A stretch of 64,000 nucleotides of DNA, from contig JAGVRJ010000001.1 of NCBI GenBank assembly GCA_019059635.1, forward strand, positions 1,922,001-1,986,000. The letters are read 5' to 3'. The DNA comes from Proales similis. Lineage: Eukaryota > Rotifera > Eurotatoria > Ploima > Proalidae. Below, one piece after another: positions 1-10,324 of the stretch. Below the pieces are notes generated by a model. It searched no databases and was not told the origin of the DNA. It was given only the letters and a program-made list of their open reading frames with translations. Both the position numbers and the translations under genes were made by a program. Every line of letters begins with the position of its first letter. The stretch's first letter is position 1.

Positions 1-198
1 ATGGATGGCGACGAAAGTCCAGGACCTATTCTGGCTGGTAATGTCCCCCGGGCATTGCTTGTTAGAGGCCAGCCGCCGCTAAAACTAGACCGGGCAAGAG
101 CTTCACCAGTTTTGACACGTTCAGGCAAAAGACATCCACCACCTTTACCGTACCCGCCTCCTCCACCGCCTAGTCCACCGCCGCCGCCACTCAATTAG
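1..198 (+). CDS. C-terminal end of an unrecognised proline-rich protein (partial)
   Basis: An open frame runs from the window edge to a TAG stop at 196-198. The visible 65 residues are basic in the middle and end in a dense polyproline stretch: two runs of six or five prolines broken by serine, then Leu-Asn. The frame is open from base 1, so the ATG at 1 may be an internal methionine and the gene probably continues to the left. An AATAAA at 372-377 fits its 3' end. Polyproline tails of this type usually bind SH3, WW or profilin-type partners, but nothing here identifies the family. I do not recognise the protein. Confidence 0.45.
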   Translation: MDGDESPGPILAGNVPRALLVRGQPPLKLDRARASPVLTRSGKRHPPPLPYPPPPPPSPPPPPLN

Positions 199-651
199 GC
201 TTTAATGTAATTTATCGCGTCTGAGCCTTTTATTCAATTTCGCCTTAAGCACGTATATTTTTATACTTCGTTTACATTTATTCTCCTGATACCATTGAAG
301 GCTCTTATTTGAGGACTTTTCCTGATAGGCGCTAAATTATCGCTTCTTGTTTTAGTTTACTACTTTTTTCTAATAAAGCTTATTCAGTTCAAACGAGTTG
401 AAACCGATTCAAAGTAATTGCAGATTTCTGCTCGTTTGAAAATGATTGTGAAAATGATGAAAAGCATTCAATGCTTGAAAGCGATCGAAAAAAATTATGT
501 AAGTTCAAGTTGTCAAGGCATTCATCGCTAGTGCGGTGAAACATCATGATTCACCATAATTGCCTTACGCTGGCGTGTAATAATCGAGATTAAAAAAAGA
601 CGAAAAGAGAATCTAACAAGCTTGAACCGGTTGAGTTGAAATAAAACAAAA
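199..651. other. intergenic: 3' UTR of upstream gene and promoter of SPFH gene
   Basis: AT-rich, with stops in all frames. It holds one AATAAA at 372-377 on the + strand that suits the proline-rich gene ending at 198. No other coding signal is visible before the ATG at 652. Confidence 0.5.
372..377 (+). terminator. polyadenylation signal AATAAA
   Basis: Canonical hexamer 174 nt after the stop of the first, partial gene. Confidence 0.5.
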
Positions 652-2185
652 ATGAAAATCAAAGTTCTCTACGATGGTGAGCAAGCAATTCTGATCGATC
701 GAAATGGGGCGGTCAAGAATGTCAGTGGACCAAAACTAGTAGGCTCCTTCAATTCTTAGATTTGGCTCATTTGATGCTGAAAGTGTTTTCTTCCAAGTTG
801 GTTCTGGTTCTAAGCCGAATGGAAAAGCTGCGTCAGATAAGTGCGAATGCAGAGCAGTACCTTATTGTTCGCAATACGGACGGCAAGGTTGACCATTTCT
901 GCGGGTGAGTGGCAGCCTTATCTGGCGTCTATCCTATTTCATTTATGGTGGCTCATTAGGCCTGTGAGTGTTTGGCAGAATAGATTCGAGCACGAGTCGA
1001 TTCAAGTCCGAGATGGCTTGAAATTGAGCGAGTCTCAGCTTATCGTCGTCTACCGTCGCCTGTCAAATGATCAAGTCGAACGCCAAGTGATCAGAGGGCC
1101 TTGTCTATTTATTCCGAATGCTGCTGAGTGGCTTCATGATTTCCAGTGGCACAGCCCTGATCCAGCTAGCGTTGGACAAATTCAAAGAAGTGGACCTAGC
1201 TTCAATGTTATTAACACCCGCCCTGACTACCTAAATTACAATGTAAATTTAGTTTTCTTATTTCATCTGTTTAATGCTAAAAGCGGACCACGGGTTGTTA
1301 AACTCTTCAAGGTTAAGGAAGTCCGCACCCTGGACGAGACTCTTCTGAGCGTTAAATTGATGGTCACTTATGCCCTCCAGGATATAGATCAAATGGTGAT
1401 TCATTTCTCTTGTGCCAAAGGTCGCCAACTATTAACTCGAGAGAAATAATTTTTAGCTTTCAAAAACACAAGATCCGATCTCGAGCTTGTTAAAGTAGAA
1501 TATCTTAGGCGCTCTTTTTTTTGAGAAAGCTCTCATTTGTTAATCATGATTTAAGCGCCATTTGTGCAGATGTGATCAGCGTAGTCGGAAAACTCACGTA
1601 TGGCTTTTTTCTAGCTGAACAATAAGCTGAGCGCTAATTTCTCGCAGATTTAAACAGTTTTTGGAATGCTCTTCGCAGCTTCTCAACAGCTTGGACACGT
1701 ATGAACAACTCAAGCAGAGAGCCGATTTGATTGGGTTCCGGATCGATTCTGTAATTTATGAGGGCTACATGTCTAAAGAAGAGCTGCAGGCAGTTCAAGA
1801 CGAAGCGATTCGACTTCGCACAGACTTGAGACTTAAGACCGAAGCAGATCGACAGCAGAACGAACTGATTGACTATCGTCTGTCAAACGAGAGTAAACGC
1901 GCTCAAAAAGAAGAAGAGCTAAATTTGCTCCGACAAAAGCTAGAGACCGAACTCAAGTTGAGTGAAAATGCGTTTAATAGCGAAATGGCTGAGAAAGAGC
2001 ACGAGCTCGGAATCAAGGTTATGCAACTGGCCCAAGCAGCGAAATTTCAAACAGAAAAAGAAAAAATCAAAGCGGAACAGGATTTTCTCAATGGTCTTCA
2101 GAATCTAGGCGTGGATCTTTCTAAGTACCAGAACGCAACGGCAAAAGCTAAAAAAGCTCAAGTCCAGTATGAGCTAATCGCCTAA
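652..2185 (+). CDS. SPFH/band-7-like membrane-scaffold protein with coiled-coil tail
   Basis: Seven exons join in frame: 652-738, 798-904, 960-1242, 1312-1395, 1457-1494, 1556-1597, 1648-2185. All introns are GT-AG, 50-69 nt, and the product is 392 residues. The N-terminal half has the look of an SPFH/band-7 fold: a segment reading DGKVDHFCGPVSVWQN, a later GPCLFIP motif, then VRTLDETLLSVKLMVTYAL, typical of a strand-rich domain that oligomerises on membranes. From about residue 215 it becomes helical, with a motif of the form LIGFRIDSVIYEGY followed by about 120 residues of Glu/Lys/Gln-rich coiled coil. No transmembrane segment or signal peptide is seen. SPFH proteins form oligomeric rings or scaffolds, but this subgroup has no assigned function I can name. 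The family call comes from remembered motif patterns and is moderately sure. AATAAA motifs near 2246-2268 fit its 3' end. Confidence 0.65.
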
Positions 2186-2406
2186 ACAAGAAGGCGGCTA
2201 CTTTACTCAGACATGTCAGGATGTTAAGTTGGTTTTGGCTGGCGACAATAAAAGTTGGCAGATGAATAATAAATACTCTTGTGAATGCAGCCTTGTATCG
2301 ATCACACGGAATCGGCAGAACTTTGACTTTAGTTGATTTGCCCCAATATACAGAGCATATTCAACAGGTAGATGAAACTGAAAGATAGGCCATATTCCAG
2401 AGTATC

Positions 2407-3643
2407 ATGCAAGTAAGAGACCCAGACCTTGGCTTGCGCGCCTTAGGTAGACCAGACAGCTTGCACGACTTTTCAGGGACGTGTTTCTCAAGTTTTCTTT
2501 TCAGAGGCTGAGGCCTATGGGGCGGTCATAAGCGCATTTCGTGCTCAAGGAGATCTGACCGAAGAAAAGGAGATGATTCTCAGTGATCTACGTCGAACGC
2601 TTCGGTACATTTTAATCTAGATTTCTTTGCTCCTGCATTTTAATTCAAACGCATCTTACTCCAGAATATCAGTCGAGCGACATCTTGGCGAGATGAAGAG
2701 GGCGTTAAACGACTCTCAGTTGGAAATCGTTGCCCAGCACGTGAACCAAGCGGCACCGATCGACAGCCGATGGTTTGAGCAAATAAAAAATGTCATCCCA
2801 GTACTGGAGCTGCCGGTGTTTGAGTCAATCAGCGAGACAGAACTTCGAATGGAAGCCGAACGATTCCGGCCACAGGACAGTCAAAATCAGTTATATGGAT
2901 ATTCGGTCAAAAGATCTCATTCTCCTGAGAGCATTGCATATGAAATGCCGAATCAGGAGTCGAATCATGTTGGAGCCAGCAATAGTCACGTCAGTCCGAA
3001 ATCAATCGTCAAAAGAATCAAGGAGAAAAGAGCCCAAATGAAGAGTAGGTTTGACGAGCAACAGGTCTCGAGCAAACAGACAATCGAAAAGCCGGAGGGC
3101 CGTCAGGAGATGTGCTCAACAACACGCAGTTCGTTCATTCAAAATCTTGTGCGGAAACATGAAGAGAATGCGCGCTTTGGTCGTCTTCAACGCGAGACAA
3201 TTGTGGCCGCCGAGCCAATACCTGTGCGCCAGTTCGTGACCAATATAAACCATTCGAACGGCGTAGTAAATAATTCGATACCGACCGCTCGAGTAGACGC
3301 CGCATACTCGAATGTGCGAACCCTGAATCCGGTGGTCAGCATGCCAACGAACAAATCGATGACATTCACGCAACCGACTGAAAGCCGCTTGTCTTCGCCG
3401 TCGTTCAATACAAAGGCTACAATTCTCAAGCTGCCTTCCAGTGGCCTCAGTTTAAAGCCGAAGATAATTCAGGGTGGCTTAATTGCGCCTCCAAGTCCGT
3501 CGATAAACATTCCGCAGTTAAACAAGAAAATTGTTTTGCTTTCGAAAAACGCGGTAACTACCGCAACGAACGGTTCACCGCCGCAGACGCCGCCTCAAGC
3601 ACAACCAACAACGCCACAGCCGTTGCCGCCGCCGCCAATGTAA
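2407..3643 (+). CDS. EMSY: EMSY-type ENT-domain chromatin protein
   Basis: Three exons join in frame (2407-2446, 2505-2604, 2665-3643) to give 372 residues. Residues 8 to about 85 match the ENT domain at the N-terminus of EMSY: LEAEAYGAVISAFRAQGDLT, then a short linker, then ISVERHLGEMKRALNDSQL. In vertebrates this domain binds BRCA2 and chromo-shadow proteins, and EMSY acts as a transcriptional repressor in SIN3/KDM5-type complexes. The rest is low-complexity, rich in Ser/Pro/Asn, and ends in a proline-rich tail (PLPPPPM). At 372 residues it is far shorter than human EMSY (about 1300). The ATG at 2407 is the only upstream Met that splices in frame with the ENT core. A polyadenylation signal lies at 3699-3704. 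The ENT assignment is strong; the in vivo role is inferred. Confidence 0.8.
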
Positions 3644-3698
3644 AGAGCGTCGGTCAAATAGCGTTCAATTAATTATATTTCTCGACTTGTGTGATGTG

Positions 3699-3704
3699 AA
3701 TAAA
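3699..3704 (+). terminator. polyadenylation signal of EMSY
   Basis: AATAAA 56 nt after the EMSY stop codon. Confidence 0.6.
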
Positions 3705-3851
3705 CACTCGCTAAAAAAAAATTGAGGCGCGAAATTATGCAATTGGGGTGCCTTGATCGGTTGTTAAGCAACCTGCGTTGATTGTCTGAAGGAGATTAGC
3801 TGCTCGGGTGAAGGAAAGCAGACAGAGTAAGCAGCCGTAACATCAGCACTT

Positions 3852-4662
3852 ATGAGCAAAGAAATGTCAACGGCGGCTGTACAAGGCCAGCCGCAAGTCA
3901 GCGAACCATATAAAAACGGAAAGCGGGTCGAAGTCGATCCGTACGACTTTTCAAGCTACTATCGACATGAAGAGCCCAAACCAAACTCTTACAATTCATT
4001 AATTCAATATTTGAACAAGACTCAAGTTCGTTATCACAACGACAATCTTTTCAAGGAAAGCAAACTCGGCGCACCCACTCGTGCCCAGTAAGTGACTCAT
4101 AAATGACCACGTTTCCAAGTTCTGATCAAGTGAAAAATAATTTCAAGGCTTTTGAAAGCGGAAAACTTTCGAAACGAGCATTTGCCAGTGATTGACAGCA
4201 GCAAAGCCGACCGAGCCAGGTACAAGCGGAAGCAAGAGGAGAAAAACCGGCTAATGAACTTGGCGGTTAAAAAGTTTGATTTTAACGTTGGATCTCATTC
4301 TTCGCATTATTTTCTCACTGGAGCTCGATTTAACCGGCAAGTGAAATGATCCAAGCTTGAATTTGGAATATTTTCTACTGTAACGGAATTTCTTACAAAA
4401 TTGATAGAAATGACGCGGTAGACTCGAAAATTCTCAACGAACTGGGAGTGTTCATTCATCGTCAGAGGCCCGAGCTTGTATATGTACGAACGAGAACCAA
4501 CAATAAGAGTGCGTCAAATCAGTCCGTGCCCAGGAGAACCAAAAGCATGGGTGAGAGAACATTGAGAATTTATTGACTTATTTTTTCTATCTGAGTTTTA
4601 TTTAAAATCGACTCAAAGTTTTCAAGACATACCAAAGCAAAGTCGTTCAGACCGGCGAGTGA
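3852..4662 (+). CDS. uncharacterised 203-residue basic protein
   Basis: Four exons join in frame: 3852-4087, 4148-4336, 4408-4550, 4619-4662. The intron after 4336 uses a GC donor (GCAAGT) rather than GT; no GT choice keeps the frame open. The product is hydrophilic, basic and rich in Tyr/Asn/Arg, with segments such as YDFSSYYRHEEPKPNSYNSL and SSHYFLTGARFNR. It has no signal peptide, membrane helix or known catalytic motif. I do not recognise the family. An axonemal or sperm-type structural protein is a guess only. An AATAAA sits at 4713-4718, and the convergent GPCR gene stops at 4738, so the two 3' ends overlap or abut. Confidence 0.6.
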
Positions 4663-4712
4663 AAGTTTGATTCAATGCCTTCTTTATAAGTACGAGTATA
4701 TAAATATATATG

Positions 4713-4718
4713 AATAAA
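4713..4718 (+). terminator. polyadenylation signal of the 203-residue gene
   Basis: AATAAA 51 nt after the stop at 4662 and only about 20 nt from the stop of the opposite-strand receptor gene. Confidence 0.6.
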
Positions 4719-4737
4719 CGGAGAGGCTCAGAGACAT

Positions 4738-6041
4738 TTATAAAGTGATTTGATTACAAGACGCCAAAGGCTTGGGGGAACGTTCTTTCGATTCCGATTT
4801 CACTGTTTGAAGTGCACGCTCTTCTTTTAAAACCAGATGCTTGAGCGAATAGTTCTTAAACAGAATAGAGCAGCTTAGTTTTTGAAGAAGCGCCATATAA
4901 GCCTCGCGCATGGCCGGATTAGTTGCCACATACACGACGGGATTGACTGCTGAATTGCCAAACGCCAACACAATCGTATAGTTATACGCCCAAGATGGAA
5001 ATTCGCCCTCAGAACCAGCCAAATAAACAATGGTGATGGGGAACCAGCATATTAGGAACCAGAAGAATGCAACAAATAATGACTTGGTCACAGTCACTGA
5101 ATCTTTCTCACTGCTGGATGTTCGTCTGAGGCGCTGGCTGGCTTTTCTCACATGAAGATAAATCCTGGCATAGGAGACCAAGATTATGCTCCCCGGCAAA
5201 TACACAGAAAAGATCGATAGTATTACGACGTAGCTCTTTTTCAGCCGATCGAATGTACAAATCTTGGTTATTGGGTCAAAAGTTCGACCACCTAAATCTG
5301 TTTGAATTCGTTTTGATTGAACTGTGCTTCTTTAATTTTCTATCAATTTTCATGCTACCAGTGAAGTTGATCGCCTCAATTAGATGCGCGAATGCCCAGC
5401 TAGCCAGACAGTAGAACACCGTTTTCTTGATTGTGAACCAGCGCTTGTAGGTGGCCGGATAGATGATCGCTGTGTAGCTAAGACAGATGGATTAGATGTG
5501 ATCAGCCGACGCGACTGATGTGATTAGTGACTGAGCATTTACCGATTGAATGCGAGAAGGCTCATCGAGATAAGAGTGGATGTGCTAAATGCTATGGTCA
5601 TTAATGCTGCCACTTGGCAAAATCTGTCATTCTCTATAAAAAACCGATCTCCGACAAGAGATACTTGAATAGGTTCTTGAACAGAACTAGTGAAGATTTT
5701 TTGGGAACAATTGACTACCAACGATTATTGTAGGGGGGACGATCCAGCCGACGAGGAAGTCGCCAATTGATTGGTTCATAATGATCAAATAGGTTGAGTT
5801 TGTGCGCAGCTTTTTGAAACAGAGCACTCCTCCTATGGTGAGTGCATTACCTTAATGAGATGAACTGGTGTTTCCTTCACAATTTTTACTCGGTCTCGAA
5901 CATACCGATAGAACCGACGAGAAAGAAGAGCAAGTAGATGACGAACAAGGGAATCATCTCTTTGTCCATTCCTTCATATATAGTCTTTGGCAAAGTGACG
6001 TTTACAAAACTCGGGTGGGGCTCTAAACTGAATTTTGTCAT
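4738..6041 (-). CDS. class A (rhodopsin-family) GPCR, tandem copy A
   Basis: Exons from 5' to 3' on the minus strand: 6041-5906, 5850-5719, 5663-5543, 5477-5359, 5291-4738. They encode 353 residues. Class A hallmarks are present: N-linked site NVT in the short N-tail, NRY at the end of helix 3 in place of DRY, CWFP in helix 6 and NPVVY in helix 7. The second extracellular loop contains GGRTFDPITKICTF, a pattern like that of melatonin-type and Tre1/moody-type receptors. That subgroup call is inference; the ligand is unknown. It lies head-to-tail with three related genes. Its exon 1-4 lengths (136, 132, 121 and 119 nt) are identical to theirs. It is the most diverged member, with a longer C-tail rich in Lys/Ser. 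Confidence 0.85.
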
Positions 6042-6440
6042 TTTGATGGCGAGAGTTATTGGTATTTTCGATGATAAAAATTTGCAATCTGCGAGGGATT
6101 AAAAATAGCGATTGATATGATTCTTGGGTTACTTTGCCTCCAAGTGACTTGTCTTCACAATCTATTGACACTAAAACATTCTATTGATTTAATTATGTAA
6201 AATGGAATTCCGGCTTTAATAAGCTTCGTCTTGTATTAAGCATGCTTTATTCAAACAGAAATTGATTGGAAATCGAGGTTTATGGTTAGGCGTCGAATTT
6301 TCTTTAAATTTCTTAGATTGGCCGGGACTTGGGGAAATAATTATTTTCCAGCTGTAATGCATCTTTAAACAACATCGATTCCATCTTGTTGTCTATATCT
6401 GAATTGACCCATTTTATGAACAGACTTTGGTTGAGGAATT
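6042..6440. other. intergenic between GPCR copies A and B
   Basis: 399 nt of AT-rich sequence holding the promoter side of copy A and the 3' side of copy B. A minus-strand frame near 5974-6171 overlaps copy A exon 1 and has no receptor homology. Nothing else is seen. Confidence 0.5.
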
Positions 6441-7713
6441 TTATTTTGCGGCTGTAGGAGTCTTGCATGAGGCCAAGACAGCCACTGTGTTTCTGGCATT
6501 GAAAACAAGACGCTTTGGGACAAAGTCAGGGAAAAGAAAGGAGCAGGTGAGTTTTCTCAGTAAAAACTTGTACGCTTCTCGCATTGTAGGATTCAAGGTT
6601 GCGTATAGAATGGGGTTTATGGCAGAGTTTGTGTGCGCTAGCAGGTTGCCGTATACGTGAAGCCAGGCGGGCAGTTGATCGTCGAACCCACACAAGAAAA
6701 TGACTGATATAGGCAGCCAACTTACAGCAAATACAATGAATGCAGTAAACAAGGACTTGGCCACAACAATCGATTCGTTTTGTGAACTTGTTGCTTGTTT
6801 TACTCGCAGTTTAGCATCCTTTACGTAGAGATAGATTTTTAGGTAGAATGCAGCTATTGCTAAGCAAGGCAAGTAAATACAGGCGACCACAAACGTTGCA
6901 GTGAACTCTTTTTTGAGTCTGTTGAAAAAACAGCCTTTTGCCTTCAGGTCATAGACATGGCCCCCGATTTCTTCATTTTTCGATATGGTTAAACACACTT
7001 ATAATTTTAGCGGATAACTGGACTCAGTTACCTGTAAAGTTGATCGTCTCCAACAGAAGCGCCAAAATCCACGTGGCCGCACAATATAAAATTGCCTTTT
7101 TAACTGTGAACCAGCTACTATAGCCGTTCGGATAGAGGATTGCGATAAATCTTTGAGAATAGCTGAAGAAAAAAAGAAGCATTTAAAAGAAAAAAGAAAG
7201 ACAACTGACCTGTTTAAGGCTAGAATGCCCATCGACAGAAGTGTTGTAGCACAAGAAATCAAACATATCGCTGAGATGGCGTGACACAATGTGTGATGCT
7301 CAATGAAAAATTCGCTTCCAATCCACGGTCCTAATTAAAGGCAGTTTAGGTTGAGATCTAATTACCAACCGGAATGTACTGACCGACAGCCGAGCCAGTT
7401 AGAACAACCAACGTGATGAGTAAATCAGCGAATGACTGATTTTTCAAAATAATATAAGTTGGATTTGTACGAAGATTTTTAAAATATAAAATGCTTGTAG
7501 TTGTCAATCCGTTTCCTTGTTTATTTGATGTTTAAGCAAACTTTAAGCTTTTTTGTGAGGAATGTTTTTAAACAAACCTATGAAGCCGGTGATGATTGTG
7601 GCCGTAAATATAACTGTTGATGGAATATACAAAGGATCTAGTCCTGTGGCTGAGATGTTCACTTTGGTTAGATTACTTGAATTCAGCTCAATGTAACTGG
7701 TATTAAATTTCAT
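6441..7713 (-). CDS. class A (rhodopsin-family) GPCR, tandem copy B
   Basis: Exons from 5' to 3': 7713-7578, 7515-7384, 7330-7210, 7150-7032, 6970-6441; 345 residues. The start at 7713 (MKFNTSYIELNSS) gives a first exon of exactly 136 nt, as in the other copies; an ATG 36 nt further upstream is in frame but would break that match. The N-tail carries several N-glycosylation sequons (NTS, NSS, NLT, NIS). Helix 3 ends in NRF rather than NRY, and helix 7 has NPILY. The second extracellular loop has lost the Asp of the FDP-type motif and reads GGHVYDLKAKGCFF. It is closest to copies C and D in helices 5-7. Coupling and ligand are unknown. Confidence 0.85.
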
Positions 7714-8410
7714 TTTCTCTGCAGCTTGATTTTTCATTCGTCTAAACATTTATCGTTTCTGATATTTAAACAACGCTCTTGCTCTCTTGCTTCCAAAAAG
7801 AATGAACCTCACTAAAAAGCATGGATTTCAGTGTCACCTCATCAAGTCCAAAAATGAAAGGTGAGGATATTGAATTAGAGAGTTCTTTGAAATGCAACAA
7901 TTTAAAATGAATAATATGAAAAAAAGCAAGTCGAAGCCATCCTACGACCAATTGAACATGTCTTCTACTAGGCATTCAAATTTATTAAATCTCTTTCTCC
8001 AATTCTTACTAAATCGTTTTATATTAATTTTTGCCGGTCGATTCGCGACTTTTCCGCTTAACTAGACGAAATTTTGATCCTCTTTTCTTCCCAGACCGGA
8101 AATTCAATTAGCGATTGACTCTTCATTCTTCAAAATAGGAAAGGAACTTTTCTTTTATCCTTTATTCTTTGAGGCCTACGCGTTGAAGGAATTAGATAGT
8201 TATTAAATTCTTTTTTAAAAGAAACGCGTTCAACTGCGCAGTTTATTAGAATGGTTAATTAGAAAGACTCCAAGATACGAAAAGCAGATTTTGGTCTTTA
8301 AATAGAAACCAATTTGAGACTATCTTAAATGGGTTGCAATAAGGTAGGAAGGGAGAACGTATCGGATTAATATGCGAGCGTCAAACAGGATTTTAAATTT
8401 TTGCAGGTGC
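7714..8410. other. intergenic between GPCR copies B and C
   Basis: About 700 nt, AT-rich. A minus-strand AATAAA (8242-8247 on the + axis) lies 164 nt past the stop of copy C. No extra exon with splice sites was found. Confidence 0.45.
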
Positions 8411-9637
8411 TCAGCTTTTGCCCACATGCTTAAGAGAAAAAGCGAACTGCCTAAAAAGAAGCGAGAAAGATATCTTGTTGAGAACGAATTTGTAGCCATC
8501 TCTAAGTGTGGGATTAAAAATGGCGTAAAGTATTGGGTTCAATGAGGAATTCATGTGGGCCACAAGATTGCAATAGGCGTGAAGCCAGGGCGGAAACTGG
8601 TCATCGAATCCCATGAGAAGAACAATGGACACTGGGAGCCAGCAGATGACAAACACAATGAACACTGCAAACAGCGATTTGGCCACGTCTATTGAATCAT
8701 TCCTTGCGCTTGTTGCCTGTTTGACTCTCTTTTTCTTGTGCCTTATGAACAAATAGATTTTCAGATAGCAAGCGGTTATAGTGATCCACGGCAAATAGAT
8801 GCACACAACCACAAACGGGATAGTGAATCCCTTTTTCAAGCGATCGAACAAGCAGCTCTTTGTCTTGCGGTCATAAACTCTCGCGCCAATTTCTTTAAAT
8901 CCCTTGAAACGACGGTTTTTTAAAGTCTCAAATGTGGCTTACCTGTGTAGTTTATTGACTCGATTAGAAAGCTCACCAGCCAAGTGAGGAAGCAATAGAA
9001 GAGCGCCCTCGGGACAGTGAACCACTTTCGGTAGCTTTGAGGATGTAGAATTGCCAGAAATCTATTACCGAGGGCTTAAGTTTTGAGTCTCTCGAGTTGG
9101 TAAAACAGGTCGCTAACCGATTGAGAGCCAAGAAACCCATCGAGAGAAGAGTGGTTGCGCACGACACAAAACAGACAATTGCTATGAATTGGCACAAAAA
9201 GTCATGCTCAATGAAAAACTCGCCACCAATGAACGTGCCTTGACCATTCCAAAGCTATTAGTTGTTGGAAATGGGAATTATGTCTTGAGAAATTGGAAGA
9301 TTACCTGCAGCACTTGCTAGTCCCACGACTACACTAACCAGAATGTCGGCCACTGATTGACTGCTCAATATAATATAAGTAGCGTTGGTGCGCAGTGATC
9401 TGAACGAAAGAACTGCGCATATGGTCATGGCATTTCCTTTAAACGAAAAGCCCGTTGAATGAAGCGAATAGAAAGAGAAGAGAAAAGTTTTGAGTTCAAA
9501 CCCAGAAAGCCGAAGATGATTGTCAGAATGTAGACGGTGGCAGTCGGCAAGTAAATTGAGTAAAAATCGCTCAGCATATCGCTTAGAGAAGTAAAATTGC
9601 TCGCATTGAAAGCGAAATAGCGCGCACTGATCATCAT
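8411..9637 (-). CDS. class A (rhodopsin-family) GPCR, tandem copy C
   Basis: Exons from 5' to 3': 9637-9502, 9436-9305, 9238-9118, 9061-8943, 8892-8411; 329 residues. Begins MMISARYFAFNASNFT, nearly the same as copy D, with N-glycosylation sites NAS and NFT. Helix 3 ends in NRF, helix 6 has CWLP, helix 7 NPILY. The last exon is shorter than in B and D (482 against 530 nt), so the cytoplasmic tail is trimmed and ends KHVGKS. Strong identity to copy D in loop 2 and helix 5 (RLKKGFTIPFVV) shows these two are the youngest pair. Likely a neurotransmitter, amine-like or peptide receptor; the ligand cannot be told. Confidence 0.85.
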
Positions 9638-10324
9638 GTTGAATATCTGAAACTGATCGTTCAATTTAGAAATGATTTTTCTAAAACAAATTCCACATCT
9701 TAAATAGGCGTTGTCAATATGTTCGCAACAAGAAAATTGAGCCTCTTTTGTTAGACCGTGCCTTTCATGATCATATTGAAACTGAATTTTAACCTTTGGA
9801 TTTAATTTGTGTTTAAAATGTCTATTTGCCGTAGACATGTCAATGAAAAATTGACTTCCGCGTCTCGCGTTTTTGCGCACCAAAATCTCTTTTGTAAATT
9901 TGCCCAAATAAGCCTTATTAGCAAATTGACTTGTTGGTTTTTTAAATCGATTCAAATTGCAAGCAATGGGCGCCAGGCAGAATGGTTTGATCTAGTCTTT
10001 GTATTAAGTCGCGTTTTTAAAAATACTTTGAAAGAGGAGCGCCGAAACCTCATGTCCGATCCTATGTAATCAGAATTGAGTATTCATAAATATTTTTAGC
10101 AGGCTCCTTTTCAACTTTTCAGACAGACAGGAAACTTTTCCGCTAACTGGTTTAAATTCAATTTTATTGAGGCTTAAATTTCCTTGACAGACAACTAGAA
10201 AGCAGAGGCCAACTGGGTTAATAAGTGAAACAAGAAGCAAATTTTAGTTAAACAGCTTTTTGGGGTAGACGAGAATTACATAAAAAACTGGGGCATTAAA
10301 ATTATATCGAGCGATGCTTCGAGT
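9638..10324. other. intergenic between GPCR copies C and D
   Basis: About 690 nt, AT-rich. A minus-strand AATAAA (10163-10168) suits copy D. Open frames here lack splice-consistent homology to any receptor exon. Confidence 0.45.

Noticed and set aside
2250-2395. Exon-like stretch (LYRSHGIGRTLTLVDLPQYT) between the SPFH and EMSY genes, with AG before and GT after
   Set aside because: It does not join in frame with either neighbour, and EMSY already has a good first exon at 2407. Kept only as a note.
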